From DATAXV01 sp036272915 (GTDB taxonomy: Bacteria > Chloroflexota > Dormibacteria > Dormibacterales > Dormibacteraceae), in NCBI GenBank assembly GCA_036272915.1, contig DATAXV010000015.1, positions 1 to 22,139 on the forward strand: a stretch of DNA of 22,139 nt. Reading direction: 5' to 3'. A program made the position numbers and the translations under genes. Below the pieces are notes generated by a model. The model was given only the letters and a program-made list of their open reading frames with translations, was not told the DNA's origin and did no database searches. Of this stretch, positions 1 to 8,198 are shown piece after piece. Within the stretch, counting starts at the first letter, position 1. Each line of letters starts with the position of its first letter.

Positions 1-2
1 CC

Positions 3-1538
3 GACGCCACCGCCTTCTTCGCCGACGGCGACCGCTACGTCTACACCCCGATGGTGCCCTTCGACCTCAGGGGCCTGATCGCGGCCGAGGGCGGGGACGC
101 GACCTGGAACGCGTACCTCGACGCCATGACCGCCAGCGTCACCGACATGGGCGCCACCCACATCGAGATGACCAACGAGCCGAGCACCGACATCGCCTGG
201 GAGTACGACTACTCGGGCGCCCCCTACCGCACGCAGGAGGTGGTCCGGCAGATCGAGGACGACCTGTACACCGACACCCCCGCCGGGCTGCCCGGCAACG
301 ACGACCAGGGCGAGCTGAGCTCCTGGTACGTCTGGGCGGCGATGGGCCTCTACCCGGAGACGCCGGGGTCGGCGAACCTGGCCCTGGGCAGCCCCCTCTT
401 CCCCGCCGTCGCCATCCACACCGGCGGTGGGAGGACGCTGGTCGAGCACGCGCCCGCGGCCGCCGACGCCACGCCCTACGTGCAGGGCCTGGCCCTCGAC
501 GGCGCCACCTGGGACCGCGCCTACCTGCCCGCCTCGTCCGTGCTCGGCCAGGGCACGACGACGCTGGACTGGGCCCTGGGCGCGTCGGCCGACACCGGCT
601 GGGCGGCGGCACCTCAGGACGTCCCTCCGTCGGCGACGGCGGGACTCCTGCCCGCCCTCGGCTACCTGGGCGCCGGTGAGAGCGGTGACAGCGTCTTCCT
701 CCGTCCGGGGACGAGCACAACGCTCGACCTCGGCGTCCAGGGGATGGGCTCCGGCACCGAGGTCGACTGGACGGCGGCCGTGCCCGCCGGCTCCGGCCTG
801 AGCGTCTCCCCCGCCGCCGGCCGCCTCGACGTGGCCGGCGAGAGCAGGGCGGCGGCACCGGTGACCCTCACCGCTGCGTCGACCCCCGCCCACGGCGAGT
901 ACGCGGTCACCTTCCACCTCCACACCGCTGGCGGCGTCTCGCTGCCCGACGTGGTCGCCGAGGTCGGGGTCGACCCCGTCTTCGACGCGACCGGGATCTC
1001 GAGCGACGCCGCCCAGAGCGCGGCCGACTTCGACGGCACCGGCTACTCCTATTCGGAGCAGGCGCTGACCGCGGCCGGGCTGGCGCCCGGCGCCTCGATC
1101 ACGTCGGACGGCGTCCACTACACCTGGCCCGACGCTGCCGCCGGCACCCCCGACAACGCCGTCGCCGCCGGCCAGACCCTGACCCTGCAGGTGCCGGCGG
1201 GGGCCACCAGCCTCGGCTTCCTCGGCGCCGCCAGCGATGGGCCGGCGGGCGGGACGGTCACCATCACCTACAGCGACGGGACCACCCAGGCCGCGAGTCT
1301 CGAGCTCGGTGACTGGGTCGCGGGCGGGGCATCCGGTGACACCGTCGTCGCGACCATGCCCTACCGCAACTGGGCCACCCAGACCTCGCAGACCACGGCC
1401 AACCACGTCTACGCCGCCAGCGTCCCCCTGGAGGCGGGCCGGACCGTGACCAGCGTGACCCTCCCCGCAGCCCAGGCGCAGGGCGCGCTGCACCTCTTCG
1501 CCGTGGGCAGCGATGTGGGGCCGGTGCCGGTGGGCTGA
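3..1538 (+). CDS. GH92 family alpha-mannosidase-like glycosidase, C-terminal part (5' end outside window)
   Basis: The frame is open from the window edge, so the N-terminus is missing; about 511 residues are visible. The first ~130 residues match the end of the GH92 exo-alpha-mannosidase catalytic domain. The key motif is GNDDQGELSSWYVW, with the Asp pair at visible residues 100-101 (nt 300-305); in characterised GH92 enzymes an Asp of this motif is the catalytic base. DTPAGLPG, just before it, and ALGSPLF, after it, are also typical. A beta-sandwich region resembling NEW3-type domains follows (about 230-317). The last domain (about 320-511) starts FDATGISSDAAQSAADFDGTG and is the kind often appended to actinobacterial GH92 enzymes. 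The enzyme is probably secreted and acts on mannan or N-glycan mannose, but the signal peptide would lie outside the window. It converges on the LacI gene with only 10 bp between stop codons. Confidence 0.9.
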   Translation, partial: DATAFFADGDRYVYTPMVPFDLRGLIAAEGGDATWNAYLDAMTASVTDMGATHIEMTNEPSTDIAWEYDYSGAPYRTQEVVRQIEDDLYTDTPAGLPGNDDQGELSSWYVWAAMGLYPETPGSANLALGSPLFPAVAIHTGGGRTLVEHAPAAADATPYVQGLALDGATWDRAYLPASSVLGQGTTTLDWALGASADTGWAAAPQDVPPSATAGLLPALGYLGAGESGDSVFLRPGTSTTLDLGVQGMGSGTEVDWTAAVPAGSGLSVSPAAGRLDVAGESRAAAPVTLTAASTPAHGEYAVTFHLHTAGGVSLPDVVAEVGVDPVFDATGISSDAAQSAADFDGTGYSYSEQALTAAGLAPGASITSDGVHYTWPDAAAGTPDNAVAAGQTLTLQVPAGATSLGFLGAASDGPAGGTVTITYSDGTTQAASLELGDWVAGGASGDTVVATMPYRNWATQTSQTTANHVYAASVPLEAGRTVTSVTLPAAQAQGALHLFAVGSDVGPVPVG

Positions 1539-1548
1539 CGGCGGTCGG

Positions 1549-2613
1549 TCAGGCCGGGGGCGGTCCGCTCGAATCGCGGACGACCAGCCGCACCAGCTCG
1601 GCGGGCAGGATCTCCTCCTCGCCGCGCCGGGCGCGGACCCCGTCGACCAGGTCGCAGAGGATCTCGGCGGCGCGCCGGCCCTTCTCGACGAAGGGATCGA
1701 CCAGCGTCGTCAGCCGCGGGATCACGTACTCGCCCAGCTCGATGCCGTCGAACCCGACGACGGACATCTCCTCGGGGACACGCACGCCCTGGTTCGACAA
1801 CTCGCGGAGGGCGCCGATCGCCATGACGTCGTTGAAGGCGAGGATGGCGGTGGGCCTGGGTCCGGGGCGTTCGAGCAGGCGACGCGTCGACTCGGCTCCA
1901 CCGGCCATGGTGTCGGGACCCGGGCTGATCAGCTCCGGCTGGCAGCCGATCCCGGCCTCGGCGAGCGCCCGCTGGTAGCCGTGAAGCCGCCGCTCCAGAT
2001 CGAGGGTGCCGGCTCCGGGATTGGGCCAGACCGACGGGTCGGCGCTGATGTGGGCGATGCGGCGGTGGCCGAGCCCGATCAGGTACCTGGTGGCGCGGTA
2101 GCTGCCCTCCTCGCCGCAGGCGGCGACGGTGGGAACGTACCGGCTCAGCTCCCGGCCCTGGATGGCGACCGCGGCGACCCCCTGCCGGATCAGGTTCAGC
2201 ATCTCCTGCTGCAGGGCATCCGAATGGCTGGCCAGGATGATGCCGTCGGCGGCGCCGCCGCGCAGCAGCGTCAGCGCCGGCTGGGAGATGGACGATCGCC
2301 CCACCTCCAGCACGCTGAGGCTGTAGCCGCGGGCCGCGGCCGCCTGCTGAGCGCCCTCGGTCACGCCCGTGTAGTAGGGGTTGGCGAGGGTCTGCACGAT
2401 CATCATCAGGAGCCCCGTGTGCTGGCGGCGCAGGCTGCTCGCGATGTGGTTCGGCGTGTAGCCGAGCCGGGCGGCGGTCCGGCGGATCTCCTCCCTGGTC
2501 GTCGACGCGACCCGGCCCCGGTCCTTGGGCCTGGTGCTGAAGGCGAGGGACACGGTCGCGGCCGAGACTCCCACCTCGCGGGCGACATCCGCTCCGGTGA
2601 TGCGCCCGGTCAC
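1549..2613 (-). CDS. LacI family transcriptional regulator
   Basis: This 354-residue protein has the full LacI/GalR layout. The N-terminal helix-turn-helix is at about residues 5-26 (ITGADVAREVGVSAATVSLA), the hinge helix region is near LGYTPNHIASSLRR, and a periplasmic-binding-protein-like effector domain begins at TGLLMMIVQTLANPYY. Late motifs typical of the family are present (AILAFNDVMAIGAL and VPEEMSVVGFDGIE). Translation starts at GTG 2613, preceded by a good Shine-Dalgarno GGAGGT about 8 nt upstream. The effector is probably a sugar, and the adjacent GH92 glycosidase makes a mannose-type oligosaccharide plausible, but that is inference from position only. About 20 residues after the HTH there is an insertion-like stretch (FSTRPKDRGRVAST) slightly longer than in the textbook family. 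Confidence 0.93.
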   Translation of the reverse strand: MTGRITGADVAREVGVSAATVSLAFSTRPKDRGRVASTTREEIRRTAARLGYTPNHIASSLRRQHTGLLMMIVQTLANPYYTGVTEGAQQAAAARGYSLSVLEVGRSSISQPALTLLRGGAADGIILASHSDALQQEMLNLIRQGVAAVAIQGRELSRYVPTVAACGEEGSYRATRYLIGLGHRRIAHISADPSVWPNPGAGTLDLERRLHGYQRALAEAGIGCQPELISPGPDTMAGGAESTRRLLERPGPRPTAILAFNDVMAIGALRELSNQGVRVPEEMSVVGFDGIELGEYVIPRLTTLVDPFVEKGRRAAEILCDLVDGVRARRGEEEILPAELVRLVVRDSSGPPPA

Positions 2614-2890
2614 GTCGGTTCCACCTCCAACGCTCCCCCCGCGGCCATCCCCACGGTGAGGTGGCGGCGAGCCTTCATGGATGGATCGTACCGGAGCCGA
2701 CCCCGCCTCTCCCTGTGCGCGTCGGCGGAGGACGAATCGTGGCCGTCGCGGACCACTGGTACCTCGCCGGATGATGCCCGCCGCGGCGGTGGAGAACGAC
2801 CGCTCGCGGTGACGCCCTGGTCATCGCTGACCGCCGCCGACGGGAACGGCGGGGTCGAGTCCCTACCGCTGGCCGCGCCTCACACTCCGC
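2614..2890. other. Intergenic region upstream of the LacI gene
   Basis: No convincing gene was found here. On the minus strand TACGAT (2685-2690) could serve as a -10 box for the LacI gene, but no good -35 accompanies it. A short inverted repeat CCGCCG / CGGCGG with a 10-nt spacer lies near 2831-2852. It falls just past the 3' end of the neighbouring PPOX gene and could be a weak terminator; no T-tract follows. Confidence 0.3.
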
Positions 2891-3400
2891 TCACGCGGGG
2901 AACCGGTACAGCGTGTGGCTGAACGTCCCCTGGGTGAAGGCGAGGGCTCGCTCAGGGCGAACGGAGTAGGTCTCCACGGGGAAGCCCCCCGGGTGGTGGA
3001 GGCGATCGCCATGGACCTCGTAGGCCCACTGGCCCCGCCAGCGTCGCCGCCACGCGGCGGCCAGCAGAGGAAGCAGAGCCGGGTCCTTCGCCGGTGACGC
3101 CCGGCCCTCGAGGACGATGTCGATGCCGCGCTCCCAGTCGAGCCGGCCGACCTAGAGCATCACCCGGTCATCGGCCCGCAGGTTCGCCCCCTTCTGCTCC
3201 GAGTCGCCGGTGGTGAAATGCATCGCGTCGTCGGCCCACACCGGGACGACCGGGGTCGAGTGCGGCCGGCCGTCCGAGCGCAGCGTGACCAGCCAAGCGA
3301 GCTCCGCCTGCTCGAGTGCGGCCTCGGCTGTGGCCCATGGCGTCGCCACCGCCGCGGGGTCGCTGTACCGACGGTCGATCGTGGTCAGGGGCTCTCTCAT
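2891..3400 (-). pseudogene. PPOX (flavin/F420-binding split-barrel) family protein interrupted by an in-frame amber codon
   Basis: The minus-strand reading frame from ATG 3400 (MREPLTTIDRRYSDP) to TGA 2891 would give 169 residues, normal for the pyridoxamine-5'-phosphate-oxidase-related family of nucleotide or flavin-dependent oxidoreductases. The N-half shows the family signature WLVTLRSDGRPHSTPVVPVW and the Thr-Gly-Asp-Ser-Glu-Gln-Lys-Gly-Ala-Asn-Leu stretch. A TAG at 3152-3154 follows DDRVML. The same frame then continues with clear family sequence (VGRLDWERGIDIVLEG, and near the end TQGTFSHTLYRFPA). One nonsense codon therefore splits an otherwise intact gene. GGAGG lies about 11 nt before the ATG. 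Possible explanations are a recent pseudogene, a sequencing or assembly error, or readthrough. If translation stops at TAG, an 82-residue fragment lacking the C-terminal half of the barrel is made. Confidence 0.8.
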
Positions 3401-3625
3401 CGTGCTTGCGCCTCCAGCCTGTGATTGTCGTGGGCCCGTGGCCCTCACCGGACAGACTCGACGGGGACGGCCGGCTCATCGCGACGCGGCGGATGCTCGC
3501 TGCCGCCCCCTAGTCTGATCGGCCCGCCCGCGTCGGATGTCGGAACCTGCCTGGCCACGTGCCGACCCGGCTCGAGCGGCCACTCCCCGGCATCGCCACC
3601 AATCGGCCGCGTCGGCTGCATTGAC
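3401..3625. other. Intergenic region between the PPOX pseudogene and the TetR gene
   Basis: No gene is supported here. The region should contain the minus-strand promoter of the PPOX gene; no clear -35/-10 pair was recognised. The right edge merges into the AT-richer TetR operator/promoter. Confidence 0.4.
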
Positions 3626-3656
3626 TCCAGTTTATGGACAGTCTCCAGAAATTGGA
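3626..3656. promoter_or_regulatory. Twin palindromic operator sites upstream of the TetR-P450 pair
   Basis: Two copies of the inverted repeat TCCA-N5-TGGA lie in tandem. The first is at 3626-3638 (spacer GTTTA) and the second at 3644-3656 (spacer GAAAT); their centres are 18 bp apart. Each copy is also preceded by C, giving CTCCAG-N4-TGGA as a direct repeat. The first copy overlaps the -35 hexamer and the second fills the -35/-10 spacer, the expected placement for a repressor. They are most simply read as binding sites for the TetR protein encoded immediately downstream (autoregulation); that is inference. Confidence 0.65.
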
Positions 3657-3662
3657 TACACT
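3635..3662 (+). promoter_or_regulatory. Sigma70-type promoter for the TetR-P450 pair
   Basis: The -35 is TGGACA (3635-3640), followed by a 16-bp spacer and a -10 of TACACT (3657-3662). The predicted transcription start (about 7 nt further on) falls at or next to the GTG at 3670, suggesting a leaderless mRNA. No Shine-Dalgarno is seen before that GTG. Confidence 0.55.
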
Positions 3663-3669
3663 ACATCTC

Positions 3670-4344
3670 GTGGAAGACAACGCCAAGCGGCCGGACGCGC
3701 GGGGTGAGCCCGAGGCGTCGCCACCGTCCCCCGTCGCCGGATCGAGGCGGGAGCGGCGCCGGCTCGCCACCCGGCGCTCGATCCAGGCCGCCGCCATCGA
3801 GCTGGCCCTCCAGCGCGGGCTGGAGAACGTCACCGTGCAGGCGATCAGCGATGCCGCCGACATCGCCCCCAGCACCTTCTTCACCTACTTCGGCTCCAAG
3901 GACGCGGCGCTGAGCATGGACGTTCCGTGGAACGAGGCGAGGGTGCGGACGGAGATCCTGGCCCGACCCGAGGGCGAGCCGGTGCTGACCTCCGTCCGCG
4001 AGGTGGCCAAGGTCATCGCCGCCGACTTCACCAGCCGCGTCCACGGCAAGGAGCGGTGGTCGGAGCTGTTCACCCGCTACCCGCAGCTCGCCCACCAGGT
4101 CGACCTGGTCGAGACGATCCGCCGCGGCATCGCCCAGGGCCTGGCCGAGCGCTGGGCTGAGGACGCCGAGTCGGAGGCCCGCATCGCCCTTCTCGCCACC
4201 GTCGCCGTGGCCGTGGGCGAGCTGGCCATCGAGCGCTGGGGCGTCGACTCCGACGCGCCCGGGACGGGGCGGGCGCTGGAGTCCTACATCGACGAGCTGT
4301 TCGATCTCTTGGAGCAGGGCTTCGAGCCCGGGAGGAACCGATGA
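3670..4344 (+). CDS. TetR/AcrR family transcriptional regulator
   Basis: From GTG 3670 the protein has 224 residues. An ATG at 3634 is in frame, but it lies inside the operator/-35 region, so the GTG is preferred. A basic stretch (SRRERRRLATRRS) leads into the TetR helix-turn-helix at about residues 38-81, with recognition-helix region IAPSTFFTYFGSKDAAL. The rest is an all-helical ligand-binding domain with no recognisable ligand signature. The stop overlaps the ATG of the P450 gene by four bases (ATGA, 4341-4344), so the two are translationally coupled. The protein probably represses its own promoter through the twin palindromes at 3626-3656 and is released by a small hydrophobic ligand, plausibly a substrate of the P450. 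TetR next to CYP is a common arrangement in actinobacteria. Confidence 0.9.
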   Translation: MEDNAKRPDARGEPEASPPSPVAGSRRERRRLATRRSIQAAAIELALQRGLENVTVQAISDAADIAPSTFFTYFGSKDAALSMDVPWNEARVRTEILARPEGEPVLTSVREVAKVIAADFTSRVHGKERWSELFTRYPQLAHQVDLVETIRRGIAQGLAERWAEDAESEARIALLATVAVAVGELAIERWGVDSDAPGTGRALESYIDELFDLLEQGFEPGRNR

Positions 4345-5612
4345 GCACCGCGAAGACGGTCGAGTTCGACATCCAGAGCCAGGCCTTCGCCTGGAACGCC
4401 TACGAGCACTACGCCCGGCTCCGCGAGGAGGCGCCGGTCCAGCGTCTGATCCAGCCCGGCGGCACCGAGGTCTGGCTGATCACCCGCTATGACGACGCCC
4501 GCTCGGCGCTGGCCGACCCGCGGCTGACCAAGGACTTCGCGGCCAACCACGAGGCGCTGATCCGCGGCCACTTCCGTCGGCCCGAGGACAGGGTCGAGGA
4601 GCAGGCGCCGGACATGCTCTTCAGCGACCCACCCGTCCACGACCGGCTCCGCCGCCTGGTCAGCAAGGCCTTCACGCCGCGCCGCGTCGAGCACCTGCGA
4701 CCCCGGGTCCAGGAGATCGCCGACCAGCTCCTCGATGGGCTCGCCGGCACGGAGGAGACCGACCTCATCGGCTCCTTCGCATTCCCCCTCCCGGTCACCG
4801 TGATCTGCGAGCTCCTCGGGGTTCCGGCCGGCGATCGCGACCGCTTCCGGAGCTGGACGAACGACCTCATGTCGACGCGCCGCGACGAGGAGGGCCTGAG
4901 GCGGATGGAGGAGGCCGACCGGGCGATGAACCGGTACTTCGCCGACCTGGTCAGGGAGACCACCCCGCTGGTCGACGCCGAGCTGCCCGAGGAGAGGCAG
5001 CCGAGCCTCATCCACGCCCTCATCGCCGCCTCCGAGGACAGAGACCGGCTCAGCGAGGGCGAGCTCCTGCAGATGCTGCAGCTGCTCCTCCTGGCCGGCC
5101 ATGAGACCACCGTCAACCTGATCGGGAACGGCACTCTCGCCCTGCTCCGCAATCCCGACCAGCTCCGCCTGCTTCAGGACCGGCCGGAGCTGCTGCCGGG
5201 GGCGATCGAGGAGCTCCTCCGCTTCGACGGTCCGGTCGAGCGGGCGACCCTGCGCTTCACCCGGGAGGACGTCCAGGTCGGCGACATCACCATCCCCGCC
5301 CACAGCGTGGTCGCCATCATCATCGCCGCCGCCGACCACGATCCAAGCCACGTCGTCGAGCCGGACCGGCTCGACATCTCCCGGCCGCCGGCGCAGCACC
5401 TCGCCTTCGGCCACGGCATCCACTTCTGCCTCGGCGCGCCGCTGGCGAGGCTGGAGGGTCAGGTCGCGATCGGATCGATGCTGGCCCGGTTCCCCGACCT
5501 GCGGCTGGCTCGCCCGGTCTCGGACCTGCGCTTCCGCGCCGCCGGGATCCTGATCCGCGGTCTCGACCAGCTGCCCGTCCATCTCGGCCGGGCCGCCCGG
5601 GCGGCGGCCTGA
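4341..5612 (+). CDS. Cytochrome P450 (bacterial class I, soluble)
   Basis: The 423-residue protein has a typical length for a bacterial soluble P450 and no membrane anchor. I-helix motif AGHETT is at residues 252-257, carrying the acid-alcohol pair for oxygen activation. The K-helix ExxR is E291-LL-R294. The heme loop FGHGIHFC is at 356-363, with Cys363 as axial thiolate. FSDPPVHDRLRRLVSKAFTPRRV near residue 94 is the usual C-helix region. It would hydroxylate or otherwise oxidise a hydrophobic small molecule using a ferredoxin and reductase, neither of which is encoded nearby, so redox partners must come from elsewhere. The overall look is CYP107/CYP105-like, but the family number cannot be assigned by eye. 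The gene is coupled to the TetR gene (4-nt overlap) and ends at a strong hairpin shared with the convergent peptidase gene. Confidence 0.95.
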   Translation: MSTAKTVEFDIQSQAFAWNAYEHYARLREEAPVQRLIQPGGTEVWLITRYDDARSALADPRLTKDFAANHEALIRGHFRRPEDRVEEQAPDMLFSDPPVHDRLRRLVSKAFTPRRVEHLRPRVQEIADQLLDGLAGTEETDLIGSFAFPLPVTVICELLGVPAGDRDRFRSWTNDLMSTRRDEEGLRRMEEADRAMNRYFADLVRETTPLVDAELPEERQPSLIHALIAASEDRDRLSEGELLQMLQLLLLAGHETTVNLIGNGTLALLRNPDQLRLLQDRPELLPGAIEELLRFDGPVERATLRFTREDVQVGDITIPAHSVVAIIIAAADHDPSHVVEPDRLDISRPPAQHLAFGHGIHFCLGAPLARLEGQVAIGSMLARFPDLRLARPVSDLRFRAAGILIRGLDQLPVHLGRAARAAA

Positions 5613-5616
5613 CGAC

Positions 5617-5650
5617 GAGGAGGGGCCTCCCGCCGGCCGGCCCCCTCCTC
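5617..5650. terminator. Bidirectional terminator-like hairpin between convergent genes
   Basis: Left arm GAGGAGGGGCC (5617-5627) pairs with right arm GGCCCCCTCCTC (5639-5650), with one bulged base and an 11-nt loop. It lies just past the P450 stop and just past the stop of the convergent S9 peptidase gene. There is no T-tract, which is usual in such GC-rich genomes. Confidence 0.6.
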
Positions 5651-5664
5651 CGCCGGGCGCCGGG

Positions 5665-7416
5665 TCAGTCCCGGAGGCCCTCCCTGACGAAGTCGACGGC
5701 GTGGCCGTAGGCACGTGAGCGGTTGCCGTGCTTGGTCAGGCCGTGGCCCTCGTCGTCGAGGATCAGCAACTCCGAGCCGGGGACCGCCTGGTGGATCTGC
5801 TCCGCCTCGCCGACCGGGACCCTGGGGTCGTTGCGGCCGTGGATGATCAGCAGCCGCGCCTTGATGCGGTCGGCGCGGCGCAGCGGGCTGAACTCGGCCA
5901 GGAACTCGCCGTCCGGGCCGTCCGGCTCGCCGTACTCGGCGACGCGCATGCTCCGGCGCCAGCCGCTGGTGTTGCGCAGGAAGCTGTGCCAGTCGGCGAT
6001 CCCGACGATGTCGACGCCGAGGTCCCACAGCTCGGGATCCTCGACCAGCACGGCGAGCGTCATGAAGCCGCCGTAGGAGCCGCCCATCGCCACCAGCGAG
6101 GTCGCCCCTCCGTGCTCCTTCGCCCAGCGGCCGACCACGCACCCGTCCCGGACCGCGTCCCAGCGGAGGCCCCGATCGTCCAGCGAGAGGTAGCGGCGGC
6201 CGTAGCCGGTCGAGCCGCGGACGTTGGGGGCGAGGACGTCGAACCCGGCTCCGAGCCACATCGCCACCTGCGGCGTGAAGCTGGCCCTGAGCTGCGATTC
6301 CGGCCCGCCGTGGAAGTAGACGACGGTCGGCCGCGGGGTGCCGTCGACGCGGTGGTGGAGCGCCGGTACGGTGACGCCGTCGAACGACTCGATCTCGACC
6401 TCGATCGGGGCCGGCAGCTCCGGCGCGCCGTCGCCGCCGGCCATCGTCCAGCGGGTGCGGGTCTCGGGCTCGACGATGTCGGCGGGCCGGGAGGACGACT
6501 CCCAGGCGACCAGCAGCCGCTCTCCGGCCCAGGCCACGTTCTCGCCGGCGGAGACGACGTTGTCGGCGGTGACCAGGCCCGGCTCCAGGTCGAGGGAGCG
6601 ACTCTCGCCGCTCTCGAGGTCGAGGACCCGGAGCTCGTCGTAGGGTCCCCGGTTGATCGCGACCAGGGCGTGGCGGCCGTCGGGGGCGGGCACGGCGACG
6701 TCGACGTCGTGCTCCTCGCGGATCAGCCAGCGCGCGATCCGCTCGGGCTCGGCCGGGTCCACCTCGACCAGGCCCTGGTACTCGCTGTCGACGTCGGCGA
6801 TCAGGTAGAGGCGGCCTCCCGCCCAGAACGCTCCCTCGACCAGCGTCGCCGTCGAGAGCAGGGGCTGGAGCTCCGCGCCCCGCAGGAGGTGGGCGCGGTT
6901 GGCGACGTTGCCCCGCGCCTCGCCGACGACGGCCACCTCGCCGTCCCCGTCCCACGCGAGCCACGACCAGTAGCCGCCGCGATCGACACGCGCCCCGATC
7001 GAGCCGGTCTCGAGGTCGATCACGCCGAGCGCCCAGTCGGCCCGGCCGTCGGGGTTGAAGGCGAGCCCGGCCCTGAGCCCGTCCGGGGTCGGCACCACAC
7101 CGCGATGCATGGCGCGGGGGTCCTCGGTGAGCTGGCGGAGCTCTCCGCCCTCGGTGAGCATGCTCAGCTGCCAGATCTCGTTCCCATCGTGATCGTGGCG
7201 GAGGAGCAGGCCGAAGGGGGTCTCGACGATGGGCAGCGTGCGATTCTGGCTTGGCGCGACCCGGACCGGGAAGCGGTCGGGGCCGTCGATGCGGTAGGTC
7301 TGCGGGAGCCCGGCCATGTCCGAGGCGAAGTACAGGCCGCCGTCCGCGACCGGGGTCGGGCGGTAGCCGCGAGCGACGTTGAGGTAGCGATCCGGCGAGG
7401 TGACCATGCCCGCCAT
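5665..7416 (-). CDS. S9 family prolyl oligopeptidase-like serine peptidase
   Basis: The protein has 583 residues and two parts. Residues ~1-340 form a beta-propeller-like region with repeated short WxxxG / GxxLYLI segments. Residues ~370-583 are an alpha/beta hydrolase peptidase_S9 domain. The catalytic triad is visible: Ser447 in GGSYGGFM, Asp530 in HGRNDPRVP, His558 in DEGHGL. YFHGGPESQ (oxyanion region) and NVRGSTGYGRRY are classic S9 acyl-aminoacyl-peptidase/DPP-like motifs. No signal peptide is seen, so it is probably a cytoplasmic oligopeptidase or acylaminoacyl peptidase. An ATG three codons downstream (7407) is an alternative start; neither has a strong Shine-Dalgarno. It is shorter than many S9 enzymes because the propeller is compact. 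Confidence 0.92.
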   Translation of the reverse strand: MAGMVTSPDRYLNVARGYRPTPVADGGLYFASDMAGLPQTYRIDGPDRFPVRVAPSQNRTLPIVETPFGLLLRHDHDGNEIWQLSMLTEGGELRQLTEDPRAMHRGVVPTPDGLRAGLAFNPDGRADWALGVIDLETGSIGARVDRGGYWSWLAWDGDGEVAVVGEARGNVANRAHLLRGAELQPLLSTATLVEGAFWAGGRLYLIADVDSEYQGLVEVDPAEPERIARWLIREEHDVDVAVPAPDGRHALVAINRGPYDELRVLDLESGESRSLDLEPGLVTADNVVSAGENVAWAGERLLVAWESSSRPADIVEPETRTRWTMAGGDGAPELPAPIEVEIESFDGVTVPALHHRVDGTPRPTVVYFHGGPESQLRASFTPQVAMWLGAGFDVLAPNVRGSTGYGRRYLSLDDRGLRWDAVRDGCVVGRWAKEHGGATSLVAMGGSYGGFMTLAVLVEDPELWDLGVDIVGIADWHSFLRNTSGWRRSMRVAEYGEPDGPDGEFLAEFSPLRRADRIKARLLIIHGRNDPRVPVGEAEQIHQAVPGSELLILDDEGHGLTKHGNRSRAYGHAVDFVREGLRD

Positions 7417-7487
7417 GGTACTTAGGCGCTCCGACGACCCCTTCGCCTCCCATCACCGGCCGCCGCCCGCCCAGTCGGGGACGACGG

Positions 7488-7997
7488 CTACCGGGTGAGC
7501 GCCATCGCGTTCCGGACGAGGGCGGGGTCGAGGCGGTGACCGGGAAGGGGGTGCGCGGCCCCCGACCGCATCCCGTCGAGGAGGATCGCGAGGTGCCGCT
7601 CCCACGCCTCGGGTGCGACGTCGCGGATCCCGTCGGTGGCGCGCACCACGCCCCAGGTGAGCAGGCCCAGGTCGGCCATGTCGACGTCGTCACGGAGCTC
7701 ACCGGCCCGGTGCGCGCGGTCGACCAGCTGCGTGAAGAGGACGTGGCCCCGCGCCTTGGCCCGCTCGGTCGCCGAATCGGCCGGCAGCGACACGACACAG
7801 ATCTCGGTGAAGCCTCGATCCATCGCCTGCAGCCGGGCGATGGCCGTCGGGTGCTCGACCAGGCCGGCCCAGGCGTCGGGGTTTCGAAGCGCGTCCTCGG
7901 CCACGGCGACCGAGGCCTCGACCCGGTCCAGGAGGGCGGCATCGACCACGCCGGTGCGCGATCCGAAGTGGTTGTAGAGCGTGCCGATGCTGACGCC
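7488..7997 (-). pseudogene. TetR family regulator, 5'-truncated
   Basis: The minus-strand frame reads GVSIGTLYNHFGSRTGVVDAA, which is the recognition helix and following helix of a TetR HTH. A complete TetR C-terminal ligand domain follows, ending at 7488. The first ~35 residues expected before GVSIGTLYNHFG are absent: upstream of about 7997 the frame reads unrelated TRTPPAPP and hits a stop at 8022-8024. GTG codons at 7946-7949 could initiate a protein of about 153 residues, but it would lack DNA binding. The break coincides with the end of a GNAT remnant read in the opposite direction, pointing to a deletion that fused two gene bodies. It lies 71 bp upstream of the S9 peptidase gene, which it may once have regulated. 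Confidence 0.75.
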
Positions 7998-8155
7998 GGG
8001 TGGAGCTGGAGGTGTACGCGTTCAATCCGAGGGCGCGCCACGTCTACCAGTAGAGGATCGGCTTCGTCCGCGAGGGACCAAGCGCGACGCACTGCTCGGG
8101 GAGGGCGCCTGGGTCGACGCCGACCTGATGGCGCTGCTGGCCGACGACCGGCGGC
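7994..8155 (+). pseudogene. GNAT family N-acetyltransferase, 3' remnant
   Basis: The plus strand reads RRVELEVYAFNPRARHVYQ, then TAG (8051-8053), then RIGFVREG. After a shift to another frame near 8073-8080 it continues TKRDALLGEGAWVDADLMA. Together these match the C-terminal third of a RimJ/RimL-type GNAT acetyltransferase (consensus form LEVYxxNxRAxxVYExxGFVxEG, followed by RDALLWxGxWVDxxLM). The N-terminal two-thirds, including most of the acetyl-CoA site, are gone, and there is at least one stop and one frameshift. The exact 3' end is approximate. The piece is decayed and non-functional. Confidence 0.72.
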
Positions 8156-8198
8156 GGCGTCGCGGACGCCCGGGCCGGACGCGAGCCGCTGACCGGCG

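Noticed and set aside
1513..2922. Long plus-strand open frame antisense to the LacI gene
   Set aside because: Low-complexity Gly/Asp/Ala-rich translation without domains; LacI on the other strand is complete with a good ribosome site.
5459..8092. Very long alternative open frames on the strand or frame opposite the P450 and S9 genes (hundreds of codons)
   Set aside because: They are Arg/Pro/Gly-rich translations with no family motifs, produced by the GC bias of the real genes, whose catalytic residues are all in place.
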